64,000 bases of DNA from Haloechinothrix halophila YIM 93223 (lineage in GTDB: Bacteria > Actinomycetota > Actinomycetes > Mycobacteriales > Pseudonocardiaceae): assembly GCF_000504245.1 (NCBI RefSeq), contig NZ_KI632509.1, positions 307,623 through 371,622 on the forward strand. The letters run 5' to 3'. Positions 35,711 through 43,189 of this stretch are shown piece by piece. The stretch's first letter is position 1; each line of letters opens with the position of its first letter. The notes below the pieces were generated by a model, which did not search any database, was not told where the DNA came from, and saw only the letters and a program-made list of their open reading frames with translations. A program made the translations under genes and the position numbers.

Positions 35711-36258
35711 ATGCGTCTTGCCACGATTCTGATCACCGCCGCGACGACGGTCGCGCTCGCCGCCTGCGGTTCCGCCGAGGAAGAGCAATCCGCCCCTACG
35801 ACGTCGGCCGCGACTACGACGTCGGCCGAGCAAGCGGCTGCCAACGGCACGGAATGCGCGGCGGCGGACTTCACCGTGGCGGGGAAAAGGGCGCGGCTCC
35901 GGACGTCACCATTCCGGACGACTGCGCGCCCCCGGGCGAGCTGCTGATCGAGGACGTCAAGGCAGGCAACGGCGCCAAGACCACGGCAGGCGACACGGCC
36001 GAAGTGCACTACCACCTGGTGGGCTTCTCCGACGGCGGCAAGCTGGACTCCTCCTGGGACCGTCAGGAGACCTTCCCGGTGGAGAACGTCGGCAACGCAC
36101 GGGTGATCGACGGCTGGAACGAAGGTCTGATCGGCATGAAGGAAGGCGCGCGCCGACTGCTTGTCGTGCCGCCGGAGCTGGGCTACGGCGCGAACCCTGG
36201 CCACCAGCTCGCCGAGGAGACGCTGGTGTTCGTGATCGACCTGGTGAAGGTCAGCTGA
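35711..36258 (+). pseudogene. FKBP-type peptidyl-prolyl isomerase lipoprotein, frameshifted
   Basis: A lipoprotein signal (MRLATILITAATTVALAACG) and linker run in one frame to about 35890. The FKBP domain (AEVHYHLVGFSDGGKLDSSW, VIDGWNEGLIGMKEGARRLL, VPPELGYGANP, LVFVIDLVKVS) continues in another. The break is at GGGGAAAAGGG (35881-35891); adding one base restores VAGKKGAAPDVTIPDDC. It is a one-base deletion, a sequencing error in the homopolymer, or slippage. The domain itself is complete. Confidence 0.8.
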
Positions 36259-36278
36259 GCAGCGAAGGCAGCGACGCC

Positions 36279-36321
36279 TAGCTGTGCTGCGCGGTCCACT
36301 GTGGATCACGCAGCACAGCTA
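36279..36321. terminator. 20-bp bidirectional hairpin
   Basis: Arms 36279-36298 and 36302-36321 (TAGCTGTGCTGCG...), two mismatches, 3-nt loop. It overlaps the stop codon of the oxidoreductase and follows the FKBP gene. Confidence 0.8.
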
Positions 36322-37299
36322 GCCTGCCGTCGCTGTCAGCAACGTCTTGCCGAGCACTTCGCGTTGCTCGATGGCACGGTGCGCACGTGCCGCGTCAGCT
36401 AGCGGGAACGTCGCGCCGATCAGCGGGCGGAAGCGGCCAGACGATGCGTAGGCCAACGCGCGCTCTGCCATCGCCCGCGCCTCGGCGGGTGCGAACTGTG
36501 CCTGCTCGATGCCGCGTAGGGTGATGTCACGCCGCCGCACATCGTCCGGGTCAATCTCGGCGAAGTCACCACTCGCCGCGCCATGCGCGGAGAATCGGCC
36601 GCCTCGCGCGGTGACGGCGAACGCCGCGGAGCCGATGGCACCCCCAGCGCCATCGAACACGACATCAACACCCTTCCCGCCCGTGATCGCCCGGACCCGA
36701 TCTAGCCAGTCCGTCTCGCTGTAGTCGACGACGTCGTGCGCACCAGCTGACAGCACCGCATCACGCTTGCGGCCGCCGCGTGCCGCGCCGATCACCCGCG
36801 CCCCCGCCGCGCTGGCCAGCTGCACCAGCAGCAGGCCGAGGCCACCGGCCGCCGCCGTCACCAGCACCCGCTCCGCCTGCCGAATCGCGGCGTTGTCGAA
36901 CAGCCCCAGGGCAGTCGGGCCATCGTGCAGCAGCGACGCGGCGGTGGACAATCCCAGTTCCTCGGGAACCGGAATCGTGCTCTCAACGGCCGCGACGGCC
37001 TGCTCGGCGTAACCCCCGTACTCCGCGGTCCGCGCGGCCACTCGACGCGAGACAAGCCCGGTGTCGACGTCGGGTCCGACCGACCAGACGCGACCTGCGA
37101 CCGCGCCGCCCGGCACGAACGGCGGCCGCACATCGAAGGCATCAGTCAGCTGGCCGCTACGCAGCTGCGTTTCGAGAAATAGCACGTCCACGGCTTCGAC
37201 ATCGATCACGACTTGTCCCTTGCCTGGCACCGGCTCGGCCACCTCGGCCAATTCGAGCACCTCAGGCCCGCCGAACTTGTTCACCACTATGGCCCGCAT
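36319..37299 (-). CDS. Zinc-independent quinone oxidoreductase (MDR family)
   Basis: 326 aa. N-terminal GroES-like domain (MRAIVVNKFGGPEVLELAEV, GGAVAGRVWSVGPDVD) and Rossmann NADPH-binding domain (VLVTAAAGGLGLLLVQLASA, about 145). No zinc ligands are seen, as expected for NADPH:quinone reductases/enoyl reductases of this family. ATG 37299. Downstream neighbour is convergent. Confidence 0.9.
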   Translation of the reverse strand: MRAIVVNKFGGPEVLELAEVAEPVPGKGQVVIDVEAVDVLFLETQLRSGQLTDAFDVRPPFVPGGAVAGRVWSVGPDVDTGLVSRRVAARTAEYGGYAEQAVAAVESTIPVPEELGLSTAASLLHDGPTALGLFDNAAIRQAERVLVTAAAGGLGLLLVQLASAAGARVIGAARGGRKRDAVLSAGAHDVVDYSETDWLDRVRAITGGKGVDVVFDGAGGAIGSAAFAVTARGGRFSAHGAASGDFAEIDPDDVRRRDITLRGIEQAQFAPAEARAMAERALAYASSGRFRPLIGATFPLADAARAHRAIEQREVLGKTLLTATAG

Positions 37300-37389
37300 T
37301 GCGACCTCCCTGTTCCAAGTGAGCTGGCACAGAGTCTGATACTTGAAGCAAGGTCGAGGTCAAGCCTTTTCCGGTGGTGCTGGGAAGAG

Positions 37390-37985
37390 CGGCAAGGCAT
37401 CGTGGAACTCGGGGTGACGACATGTCCGCAACCACGCACGAACGCGCGTTACCAACGCGACGGCGACCCCGCGACCAGCGGACCCGGCTTCGCCCTCACC
37501 CCGCATCCGGACAAGTTGGCCGAACCGCTGCGGTGGCGACGTCCCCGGCTGGTGTTCGTCGACTCGATGAGCGACCTTTTCCATCCCGGTGTGCCCGACG
37601 ACTTCATCGGCGACGTCGTCGACGTGATGGAGCGGGCGGACAGGCATCGGTTTTCGTGCTGACCAAGCGGCCGCCGACGCCCTGCGCGAGACTCCGGCTG
37701 CCGTTCGGTTTCTGTCGCTGCAGCCGCTGCTCGGGCCGGTGCCCGACCTCGATCTCGCGGGGCTCGATTGGGTGTACGTCGGCGGCGAGTCCGGCCCCCG
37801 GTCTCGCCGCACGGCCGCATCGTGGGTGCGCGACGTCCGGGACCGCTGCGTGGCCGCGGGCATCCCGTTCCTGTTCAAGCAGTGAGGCGGGCGCACCCGC
37901 AACGCGGGCGGCCGGGTGCTCGACAGGCGAACCTGGGACGAGTTCCCGCCGCTGCCCGAGGGCCTGCGTATCGGGCTGCCGACGT
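37390..37985 (+). pseudogene. DUF5131 (phage Gp37/Gp68 family) remnant
   Basis: Readable pieces: RYQRDGDPATSGPGFALTPH, EPLRWRRPRLVFVDSMSDLF and HPGVPDDFIGDV in one frame to about 37660. Then, in another frame, FVLTKR. Then AAVRFLSLQPLLGP, LDWVYVGGESGP and RDRCVAAGIPFLFKQ followed by TGA at 37883 where family members have Trp. GGRTRNAGG and RTWDEFPPLPEGL continue in frame after it. The family's N-terminal CxxC region is missing. It has a truncation, at least one frameshift, an internal deletion and a nonsense codon. Confidence 0.8.
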
Positions 37986-38022
37986 CACAGGCGCGATGCG
38001 AACATGCCGTGTCGCACGCAAC

Positions 38023-38943
38023 CTACGGGCAGGTGTCAAACTCGTCGCGCAGTCGGCGCTGCAGATCGATAGCCTTCTGAGTGAAGTAGCGCTCGGGATC
38101 CTTTTCTCCTGCGGTGTTGCTGTACCCGCAGCCTGCCACATGAACCATGCCCTGGAACTTCCGGTCGTCCTGCGCCGACCCATCCCACCTCCACGACAAG
38201 CTCATCGGGTGCTCGCGAGTCGGCCGCATGGTTGCGATCAGCGCGTTGAGGTCTCGGTATGCCGTCTTCGGATCGCTAACGCCGACGGATAGCCCCGATG
38301 GACGACCGTTCGCCACGCGAACGTAGGCCACATCGACCCGCAACTCGGACAGTTGGCCACGAATGCGTTGCTGCTGAGCGATACTGAAGGGGAAGTCGAC
38401 AGTCCACCATGGACCGTCGTCTGGCATGACCTCCACCCGAACAGGCTCGCTCCCAAACTCGGTACGCACGGCGGCGAGCGACCCAGCGATGTCCGGAGCC
38501 TCCCGCAGTTCAAGTTCTCCGCCATACCAGTTGATTTCGGCCTTCGGCACCGCCGAACCGAGCTGTCGCAGTCGTCGCGCGCGTTTGACGACCCGGTCCG
38601 AACTCAGTTGGCCATCGAATCGCAGCATAAGTCGATCGCCTATCTCGAATTCGGTCGACTCGCTGTATCCGTCAAAGTCATCCTGTTTGAGAACAGTGAT
38701 ACGGGTGGCGACCTCTGCGATCTGCGCCTCGCTCGCTGTAGGCATTCTCACGGTCACATTGAGCTTTGACCCAGTTTTGACACTGTTCGAGTAGATCACC
38801 CGGAAGTCCTCGACGCCGGGCATCGCGGAGACCTCGTCCTCGAGGCGTTGCACCTGCGGCTCGCGGTCGGGCACCCCGGTGCACCCTGCGACAACGACAC
38901 CCGCCACGCACAACACTGCCAAGGCGAACCGATACCCAGCCAC
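38023..38943 (-). CDS. Lipoprotein of unknown function
   Basis: 306 aa from GTG 38943. Signal peptide with lipobox VVAGC (about residue 21). The mature chain has two similar alpha/beta halves (EDFRVIYSNSVKTGSKLNVT, EINWYGGELELREAPDIAGS, EPVRVEVMPDDGPWWTVDFP). Only two further Cys near the C-terminus (AGCGY, DTCP). Extracytoplasmic, probably envelope-associated. No family recognised. Confidence 0.75.
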   Translation of the reverse strand: MAGYRFALAVLCVAGVVVAGCTGVPDREPQVQRLEDEVSAMPGVEDFRVIYSNSVKTGSKLNVTVRMPTASEAQIAEVATRITVLKQDDFDGYSESTEFEIGDRLMLRFDGQLSSDRVVKRARRLRQLGSAVPKAEINWYGGELELREAPDIAGSLAAVRTEFGSEPVRVEVMPDDGPWWTVDFPFSIAQQQRIRGQLSELRVDVAYVRVANGRPSGLSVGVSDPKTAYRDLNALIATMRPTREHPMSLSWRWDGSAQDDRKFQGMVHVAGCGYSNTAGEKDPERYFTQKAIDLQRRLRDEFDTCP

Positions 38944-38966
38944 GGCAACCCCCGTCCCCCAGCGCG

Positions 38967-39158
38967 TCAGCCGCTGGGACGATCAGCGTCGGCACAGCCT
39001 ATGCGTGCAAGCAGCCACGCGCTGGGCACCACCTCATGTGGAAGGTGTCGCAGCTCGGCCGCGTCAGCATCAACGCCCTGCCGATGCAGGATCTCCTCCA
39101 GTGCTGCCCAGTGGCCCGCTGCCTCGGCTTCGTAGGAGACGCCGTCGGATGGCCCCAC
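38967..39158 (-). CDS. Possible short helical protein
   Basis: A 63-codon ORF from GTG 39158 (EAEAAGHWAALEEILHRQGV, DADAAELRHLPHEVVPSAW). Removing one G from the GGGG run near 39154 would join it to an upstream frame, but that frame begins inside the tRNA-Phe terminator, so the joined form is unlikely. Low confidence. Confidence 0.35.
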   Translation of the reverse strand: MGPSDGVSYEAEAAGHWAALEEILHRQGVDADAAELRHLPHEVVPSAWLLARIGCADADRPSG

Positions 39159-39230
39159 GGGAAACTAGCGTCTGTGACTGGCGATCGACGACGCTCACAG
39201 TGGCGTAGTCGCGATCAGCTCGGAACGTAA

Positions 39231-39261
39231 GAAGCCGCCTTGACATGGTCAAAGCGGCTTC
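39231..39261 (-). terminator. Terminator of tRNA-Phe
   Basis: 14-bp stem GAAGCCGCCTTGAC / GTCAAAGCGGCTTC with a 3-nt loop, just downstream of tRNA-Phe on the minus strand. Confidence 0.8.
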
Positions 39262-39269
39262 GTAAACGG

Positions 39270-39343
39270 TGGCCAGGGCCGGGATCGAACCGGCGACCTT
39301 CCGCTTTTCAGGCGGACGCTCGTACCAACTGAGCTACCTGGCC
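39270..39343 (-). tRNA. tRNA-Phe (GAA)
   Basis: 7-bp acceptor stem GGCCAGG/CCTGGCC, T-loop GGTTCGATCCC, anticodon loop CTGAAAA. No encoded CCA. Last of three minus-strand tRNAs. Confidence 0.95.
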
Positions 39344-39644
39344 GTACGAGACACGAGGATATCGCACACGGTGCCCGCCGACCGCAGCAGGGTCAACACC
39401 GGCTGACGGGTACCAAGGCTGCCGAATCGCCGCCGGTGACGTGCCCGGCGACAACGTCGGCCCCGATGACTCATCGGACGGATTCACGCCAGCGGCCACT
39501 CTGAAACATGCCTTCGCCCCCACGAGGACAGACACCACTCGGTAGCGGCTCCGGCACGAAGACGCCCAAGACGTTCGCGCCCAGCGTGATGCCCACCAAC
39601 GAAAACAGCGGGTCTGCCGGAGGCAAACCCGCTGCACAAAAAAG
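39344..39644. other. Spacer between tRNA-Phe and tRNA-Asp
   Basis: About 300 bases without a supportable gene. The 3' part holds the tRNA-Asp terminator (39601-39634). The rest shows no clear promoter or ORF; tRNA-Phe probably has its own promoter here but I could not identify it. Confidence 0.5.
39601..39634 (-). terminator. Terminator of tRNA-Glu/tRNA-Asp
   Basis: CAGCGGGT / ACCCGCTG stem followed on the minus strand by TTTT, about 10 nt after tRNA-Asp. Confidence 0.8.
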
Positions 39645-39718
39645 CGACCCTGACGGGACTCGAACCCGCGACCTCCGCCGTGACAGGGCGGCGCGCTAAC
39701 CAACTGCGCCACAGGGCC
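39645..39718 (-). tRNA. tRNA-Asp (GTC)
   Basis: Acceptor GGCCCTG pairs with CAGGGTC (one G-U), anticodon loop CTGTCAC, T-arm GGGTTCGAGTCCC. No encoded CCA. Directly downstream of tRNA-Glu. Confidence 0.95.
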
Positions 39719-39731
39719 AAACTGTGTTGCG

Positions 39732-39804
39732 TACTCCCAACGGGATTCGAACCCGCGTTGCCGCCTTGAAAGGGCGGAGTCCTAGGCCGCTGGACGATGG
39801 GAGC
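39732..39804 (-). tRNA. tRNA-Glu (TTC)
   Basis: Anticodon loop CTTTCAA, T-arm GGGTTCGAATCCC, acceptor GCTCCCA/TGGGAGT. First of the Glu-Asp-Phe group common in actinobacteria. Confidence 0.95.
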
Positions 39805-39875
39805 CCGGTCGGTTCGGCGAACCGACCGACCGCGTTCCCAGAGCCATCGGAACGATTCCCTGGGAGCCGCGTACA

Positions 39876-39903
39876 AGCATACGGTACCGCCTCAACCTCT
39901 CAA
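39876..39903 (-). promoter_or_regulatory. Predicted promoter of the tRNA-Glu/Asp unit
   Basis: Minus strand TTGAGA (39903-39898), 16-bp spacer, TATGCT (39881-39876), about 70 nt upstream of tRNA-Glu. Confidence 0.6.
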
Positions 39904-40188
39904 CAACGGGGGGTGGTTGGTTTTCCGTCGCAGCTCAGCGACGCCGCAACGCGCACCCGTCGCGAACCTTGCCGCGCAAGTCGTCATCCCGCCAACGCTC
40001 CGGTAACTGCATAACGCCACTAGGACAGCTGAGTGACATCGTGAATCTTCTTCTGGTAATCGATTGCCATGCCCGCACAGCAAGAGTACGTTCGTCCAAG
40101 TCGCCGTCTAGGTGCGCGACCAGGGGGTGCGCATCTGGATGGCGACAAATACGTGAAACACCGGAAAACCGGCCTCAGCGCGACGCCC
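39904..40188. other. Intergenic, no supported gene
   Basis: Opposing short ORFs (40069-40272 plus; 40020-40214 minus) overlap here, but neither has a ribosome site or a recognisable sequence. I see nothing else in it. Confidence 0.4.
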
Positions 40189-40437
40189 TCACTTCTGCAC
40201 CGGCGGCACGCCATCGTCGTCCGGGATCAAGCCGAGCATGTCGAGCAGTTGCTCGCAGTCTTGCGCCCCTAATGACCCGCTGGCAACAGCGATGCGCGCA
40301 CGGCGAACCTGATCGTCGGACACCCTGGCGGCTTCGGCGCCTCCTGACCGTTGCGACGGCACGCCACCGGGACCACGGACGGCTTCAGCGCCGTCGTGCC
40401 GCATGAGGAACTCTCGAACTTCTAGTGCACCACTCAC
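40189..40437 (-). CDS. Small protein of unknown function
   Basis: 82 aa from GTG 40437 with a strong AGGAGG site. Contains RRARIAVASGSLGAQDCEQL, then LDMLGLIPDDDG, a short helical region, after a Gly/Arg-rich part. No known domain. Confidence 0.65.
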   Translation of the reverse strand: MSGALEVREFLMRHDGAEAVRGPGGVPSQRSGGAEAARVSDDQVRRARIAVASGSLGAQDCEQLLDMLGLIPDDDGVPPVQK

Positions 40438-40699
40438 AGCGCCTCCTCACGCTCGACACGAACGGCAACCTGCCTTGGCGGCGAGGCTAACCAGGTCACG
40501 ACCATGACCACAGCCCCCCGCTGGGTGAACTATTCATCACGGAACGTTGTAACGCCAGTTCGGCGCGTATCCGACCCAATTCGGATGAGGGCAACACAGC
40601 AAGGAGGAAGTAGCCGCGAGATGGCTACAGGATGGCGACTCGGTGGCATCTTTTTACCCCCAGCGGTCGCGACATCGCCGAGTTTCATGTAACAATCGT

Positions 40700-40780
40700 G
40701 GTGCTGACACACCCCCGGTCAGCGCCTGTGGAGATCCCCTCCGGCCCCCGCGTTCCTCCCCCTGGCGCGGGGGCCTCTCC
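40700..40780 (+). ncRNA. 6C RNA
   Basis: Two adjacent hairpins with C-rich loops. Stem GGTGCTGAC/GTCAGCGCC carries a loop with five C (40700-40726). A linker containing CCCCTCC follows, then stem GGCCCCCGCG/CGCGGGGGCC with loop TTCCTCCCCCTGG (40743-40775). A -10-like TAACAAT at 40690 would start transcription right at the first hairpin. This is the architecture of the actinobacterial 6C small RNA, a regulatory RNA with single-stranded C runs that target G-rich mRNA. Confidence 0.8.
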
Positions 40781-40845
40781 ATGTCTGAACGACTTCCGCC
40801 AACTGCACCGTAGCGGCGTCGAAACCTTGTCGTTATCGTTGCCGC

Positions 40846-41178
40846 GTGGCCTTCCGATTCAACTCACGCAACTCGAAACAACGCGACGCGGCACCGGCAC
40901 AGGAGGTGGAAGAAGCTGCCCCGGACACGGAGCTGGAGAGCTACCTCGCGGCGCTGGCGCCGGAGACCGGAGCGGAGACGACCGACGCCGGCAAGCGGTT
41001 CGGCGACGCTCAGGTGTACCAGCTCCGGCTGAGCCTCATCGCGAGCGACGAGCTCAAGCAGATCGCCCAAGCCCGCCAGACCTCACCTCAGGCACTCGCC
41101 CAGGAGTGGGTGCTTGAGCGACTGTCCTGGGAAGCCGACGCAGCCGCGCAACGTCGTCAGGCATACCGCTACCGCTGA
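40846..41178 (+). CDS. Small protein with possible ribbon-helix-helix-like end
   Basis: 110 aa from GTG 40846. An acidic middle (about 20-50) precedes VYQLRLSLIASDELKQIAQA and RQTSPQALAQEWVLERLSWE, which reads like a beta strand followed by two helices, as in ribbon-helix-helix/antitoxin proteins. No toxin partner is adjacent. Transcription ends at the shared hairpin with cspA. Confidence 0.6.
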   Translation: MAFRFNSRNSKQRDAAPAQEVEEAAPDTELESYLAALAPETGAETTDAGKRFGDAQVYQLRLSLIASDELKQIAQARQTSPQALAQEWVLERLSWEADAAAQRRQAYRYR

Positions 41179-41213
41179 TCCACTAGTCCCCAGTACGGCC
41201 CCCACTACACAGA

Positions 41214-41250
41214 ACAAGGTCCCCGGCGGCATTGCCACCGGGGACCTTGT
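41214..41250. terminator. 17-bp bidirectional terminator
   Basis: ACAAGGTCCCCGGCGGC / GCCACCGGGGACCTTGT with a 3-nt loop, one G-U pair, between genes converging from 41178 and 41270. Confidence 0.85.
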
Positions 41251-41269
41251 CAGCTCAGTTCGCGCTAGA

Positions 41270-41473
41270 TCAGATCTGGCGAACCTTCTGGGCCTGTGGC
41301 CCCTTCTGGCCCTGGCCGACCTCGAACTCCACTCGCTGGTTTTCTTCCAGGGTGCGGAAGCCGCGACCCTCGATCTCTGAGTAGTGCACGAAGACGTCGC
41401 CTTCGCCGCCGTCCTGCGCGATAAAGCCGAAGCCCTTCTCGGCGTTGAACCACTTCACAGTGCCTTGCGCCAC
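41270..41473 (-). CDS. cspA: Cold-shock protein, CspA family
   Basis: 67-aa single-stranded nucleic-acid chaperone. RNP1 KGFGFIAQD and RNP2 VFVHYSEI are present after [14 protein letters not shown] 41473 has GAGGAG 8 nt upstream; a longer frame to 41521 lacks similarity. About 200 nt of upstream leader may respond to cold but I see no defined element. Confidence 0.95.
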   Translation of the reverse strand: MAQGTVKWFNAEKGFGFIAQDGGEGDVFVHYSEIEGRGFRTLEENQRVEFEVGQGQKGPQAQKVRQI

Positions 41474-41797
41474 CGTTTTTCTCCTCGTAACAGAATCCGC
41501 TTCGAGTGCCCGTGAAGGCACCCGCGACCGTCCCGGGCGGTTCCAACGAGTCGAGCAGTTGCGCGTACGCCCCAGCTCGCGTCAGAAGTTCCGCGAGCGT
41601 GAAGCCACGACCACGCAAAACGACGGCCTGCGGATCAGCTTACCCGTAACCCGCTGCTTCGGAACACCCTTGGGGACATGCGTGATCACATGTCACCGCA
41701 CACGGGCTCTTGCCACTCCCCACTGTGCTCCCATTAGTGTGAACCAACACGTCTTAATGGGCGTATCCACCGAGCCACGGTAAGGACGGGACAGCGC

Positions 41798-42541
41798 GTG
41801 TCGCGGCACAACAAAACCAGCCCATTGCGAGCGGGTTCGGCGCTAAATCCCCTGTTCATCGCGCTAATCGTCCCCATGGCGCTGCTCGCGGGCGGGTGCG
41901 CGAGCGATGTCATCCCGACCGGGTCAACCGCCACGACCGTCCCGACCGAGGGATTTCGGATCGTGCCGGAACCCGCATTCAACGCGTCCGGAGTTTCACC
42001 CGTTCAGCCCATTCGGATCACGGTGACCGACGGCACGCTGCTGTCGGTTTCCCTCACGAACGCCGATGGCGCCGACGTCGACGGCGAACTGTCCGCCGAC
42101 CAGCGGCGCTGGACCGCCACCGAACCGCTCGGCTTCGACAAGCGCTACACCTGGTCCGGCACCGCGTTCGACGCCGAAGGGGAACGGTTCCCCATCGAGG
42201 GGTCGTTCCGGACCCTCGCACCCAAGACCGTCGTCACCATCCAGCCGAACGTCGTCGACGGCGGCGTCTACGACCAAACCACTCCGATCGTGCTCCGGTT
42301 CAGCGCGCCCGTGCGGGACAAGGGCGACGTCCAGCGCGCGCTGGACGTCGACGCCAAGCCGCGCACGGCGGGCACGTGGTCCTGGAGCGAGGACGACACG
42401 GTCGTCACATGGCGTCCGAAGCAGCGGTGGGAACCGGGCACAACGGTGCGGCTGCGGGGCAGCCTGTACGCGGTGCGGATGTCCGACGGCCACTACGGCG
42501 CGACCGACCTGGACATCCGGTTCCGCATCACACCCGACTGA
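41798..42541 (+). CDS. Ig-like lipoprotein related to L,D-transpeptidase N-terminus
   Basis: 247 aa from GTG 41798. Lipobox LAGGC (about residue 34). Two Ig-like domains with the same landmarks as the L,D-transpeptidase at 1489: DGTLLSVSLTNADG, WTATEPLGFDKRYTWSGTA, GSFRTLAPK and TWSW..VTWRPKQRWEPGTTV. It stops where the YkuD catalytic domain should begin. It may bind peptidoglycan or modulate a transpeptidase. Confidence 0.8.
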   Translation: MSRHNKTSPLRAGSALNPLFIALIVPMALLAGGCASDVIPTGSTATTVPTEGFRIVPEPAFNASGVSPVQPIRITVTDGTLLSVSLTNADGADVDGELSADQRRWTATEPLGFDKRYTWSGTAFDAEGERFPIEGSFRTLAPKTVVTIQPNVVDGGVYDQTTPIVLRFSAPVRDKGDVQRALDVDAKPRTAGTWSWSEDDTVVTWRPKQRWEPGTTVRLRGSLYAVRMSDGHYGATDLDIRFRITPD

Positions 42542-42583
42542 ACCGGAATACCGTTCATACCGACCACAAGCTAGCGTGGAGTG

Positions 42584-43168
42584 GTGAGTTACACCGCGCA
42601 ACCATGGCCGCCGATCGAGACAGATCCTCCGGCGATCCATGAGAAGGCACCCACCCCAGGCACCAAGCTGCAGCCGCACTACACCGAGTGCTTCGGCTGC
42701 GGTGACGAGCAACCGGGCGGACTGCGGATGAGCACCGAGGTCGCCGACTCGTACGTCATCAAGTCGACGTTCGACGTCACCCGCGAGCACCAGGGCGCGC
42801 CCGGCCTCGCCCACGGCGGGCTGCTGGCCTGTGCGTTCGACGAGGCACTCGGTACCGCCGTCGGACAGCTGCTGCGCAAGCCAGCGGTGACCGGCAAACT
42901 GGAAACCGACTTCCGCCAGCCGGTGCCGGTCGGCTCGACGTTGTACATCCACGTGCGCGTCGACGGCACGAGCGGCCGCAAGGTCTACGCCAGCGCCAGC
43001 GGTCACCTCGACGCCGAGGACGGTCCGATCGCCGTCAAGGCGCGGGCGCTGTTCGTGATCGTCGACATGGAGCACTTCACCGCGCACGGCGATGAGGACG
43101 CGCTGGAGAAGTTGCGCGACAGCGCCAAGAAGGCCGCCCAGCCGCAACGCTGGGACATCAACCCGTAG
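42584..43168 (+). CDS. Hotdog-fold thioesterase (PaaI/4HBT family)
   Basis: 194 aa. A Cys-containing lead ECFGCGDEQPGGLRM and the hotdog motif HQGAPGLAHGGLLACAFDEA place it with acyl-CoA thioesterases of the PaaI type. Start GTG 42584 or the adjacent GTG 42581. Precedes the metallophosphoesterase gene by 21 nt, likely one transcript. Substrate unknown. Confidence 0.87.
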   Translation: MSYTAQPWPPIETDPPAIHEKAPTPGTKLQPHYTECFGCGDEQPGGLRMSTEVADSYVIKSTFDVTREHQGAPGLAHGGLLACAFDEALGTAVGQLLRKPAVTGKLETDFRQPVPVGSTLYIHVRVDGTSGRKVYASASGHLDAEDGPIAVKARALFVIVDMEHFTAHGDEDALEKLRDSAKKAAQPQRWDINP

Positions 43169-43189
43169 AACCAACGGAAGGCAGCGGCG

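Noticed and set aside
35881..35891. Programmed -1 frameshift in the FKBP gene
   Set aside because: The site is not a good slippery heptamer in the zero frame (AAA would have to re-pair on GAA) and no downstream stimulatory structure was apparent.
39073..39252. Frame starting MTMSRRLL joined to the 38967 ORF by a frameshift
   Set aside because: Its start lies inside the tRNA-Phe terminator hairpin.
39344..40188. Integrated element at the tRNA cluster
   Set aside because: No integrase and no duplicated tRNA 3' end was found around the tRNAs; only the DUF5131 remnant hints at it.
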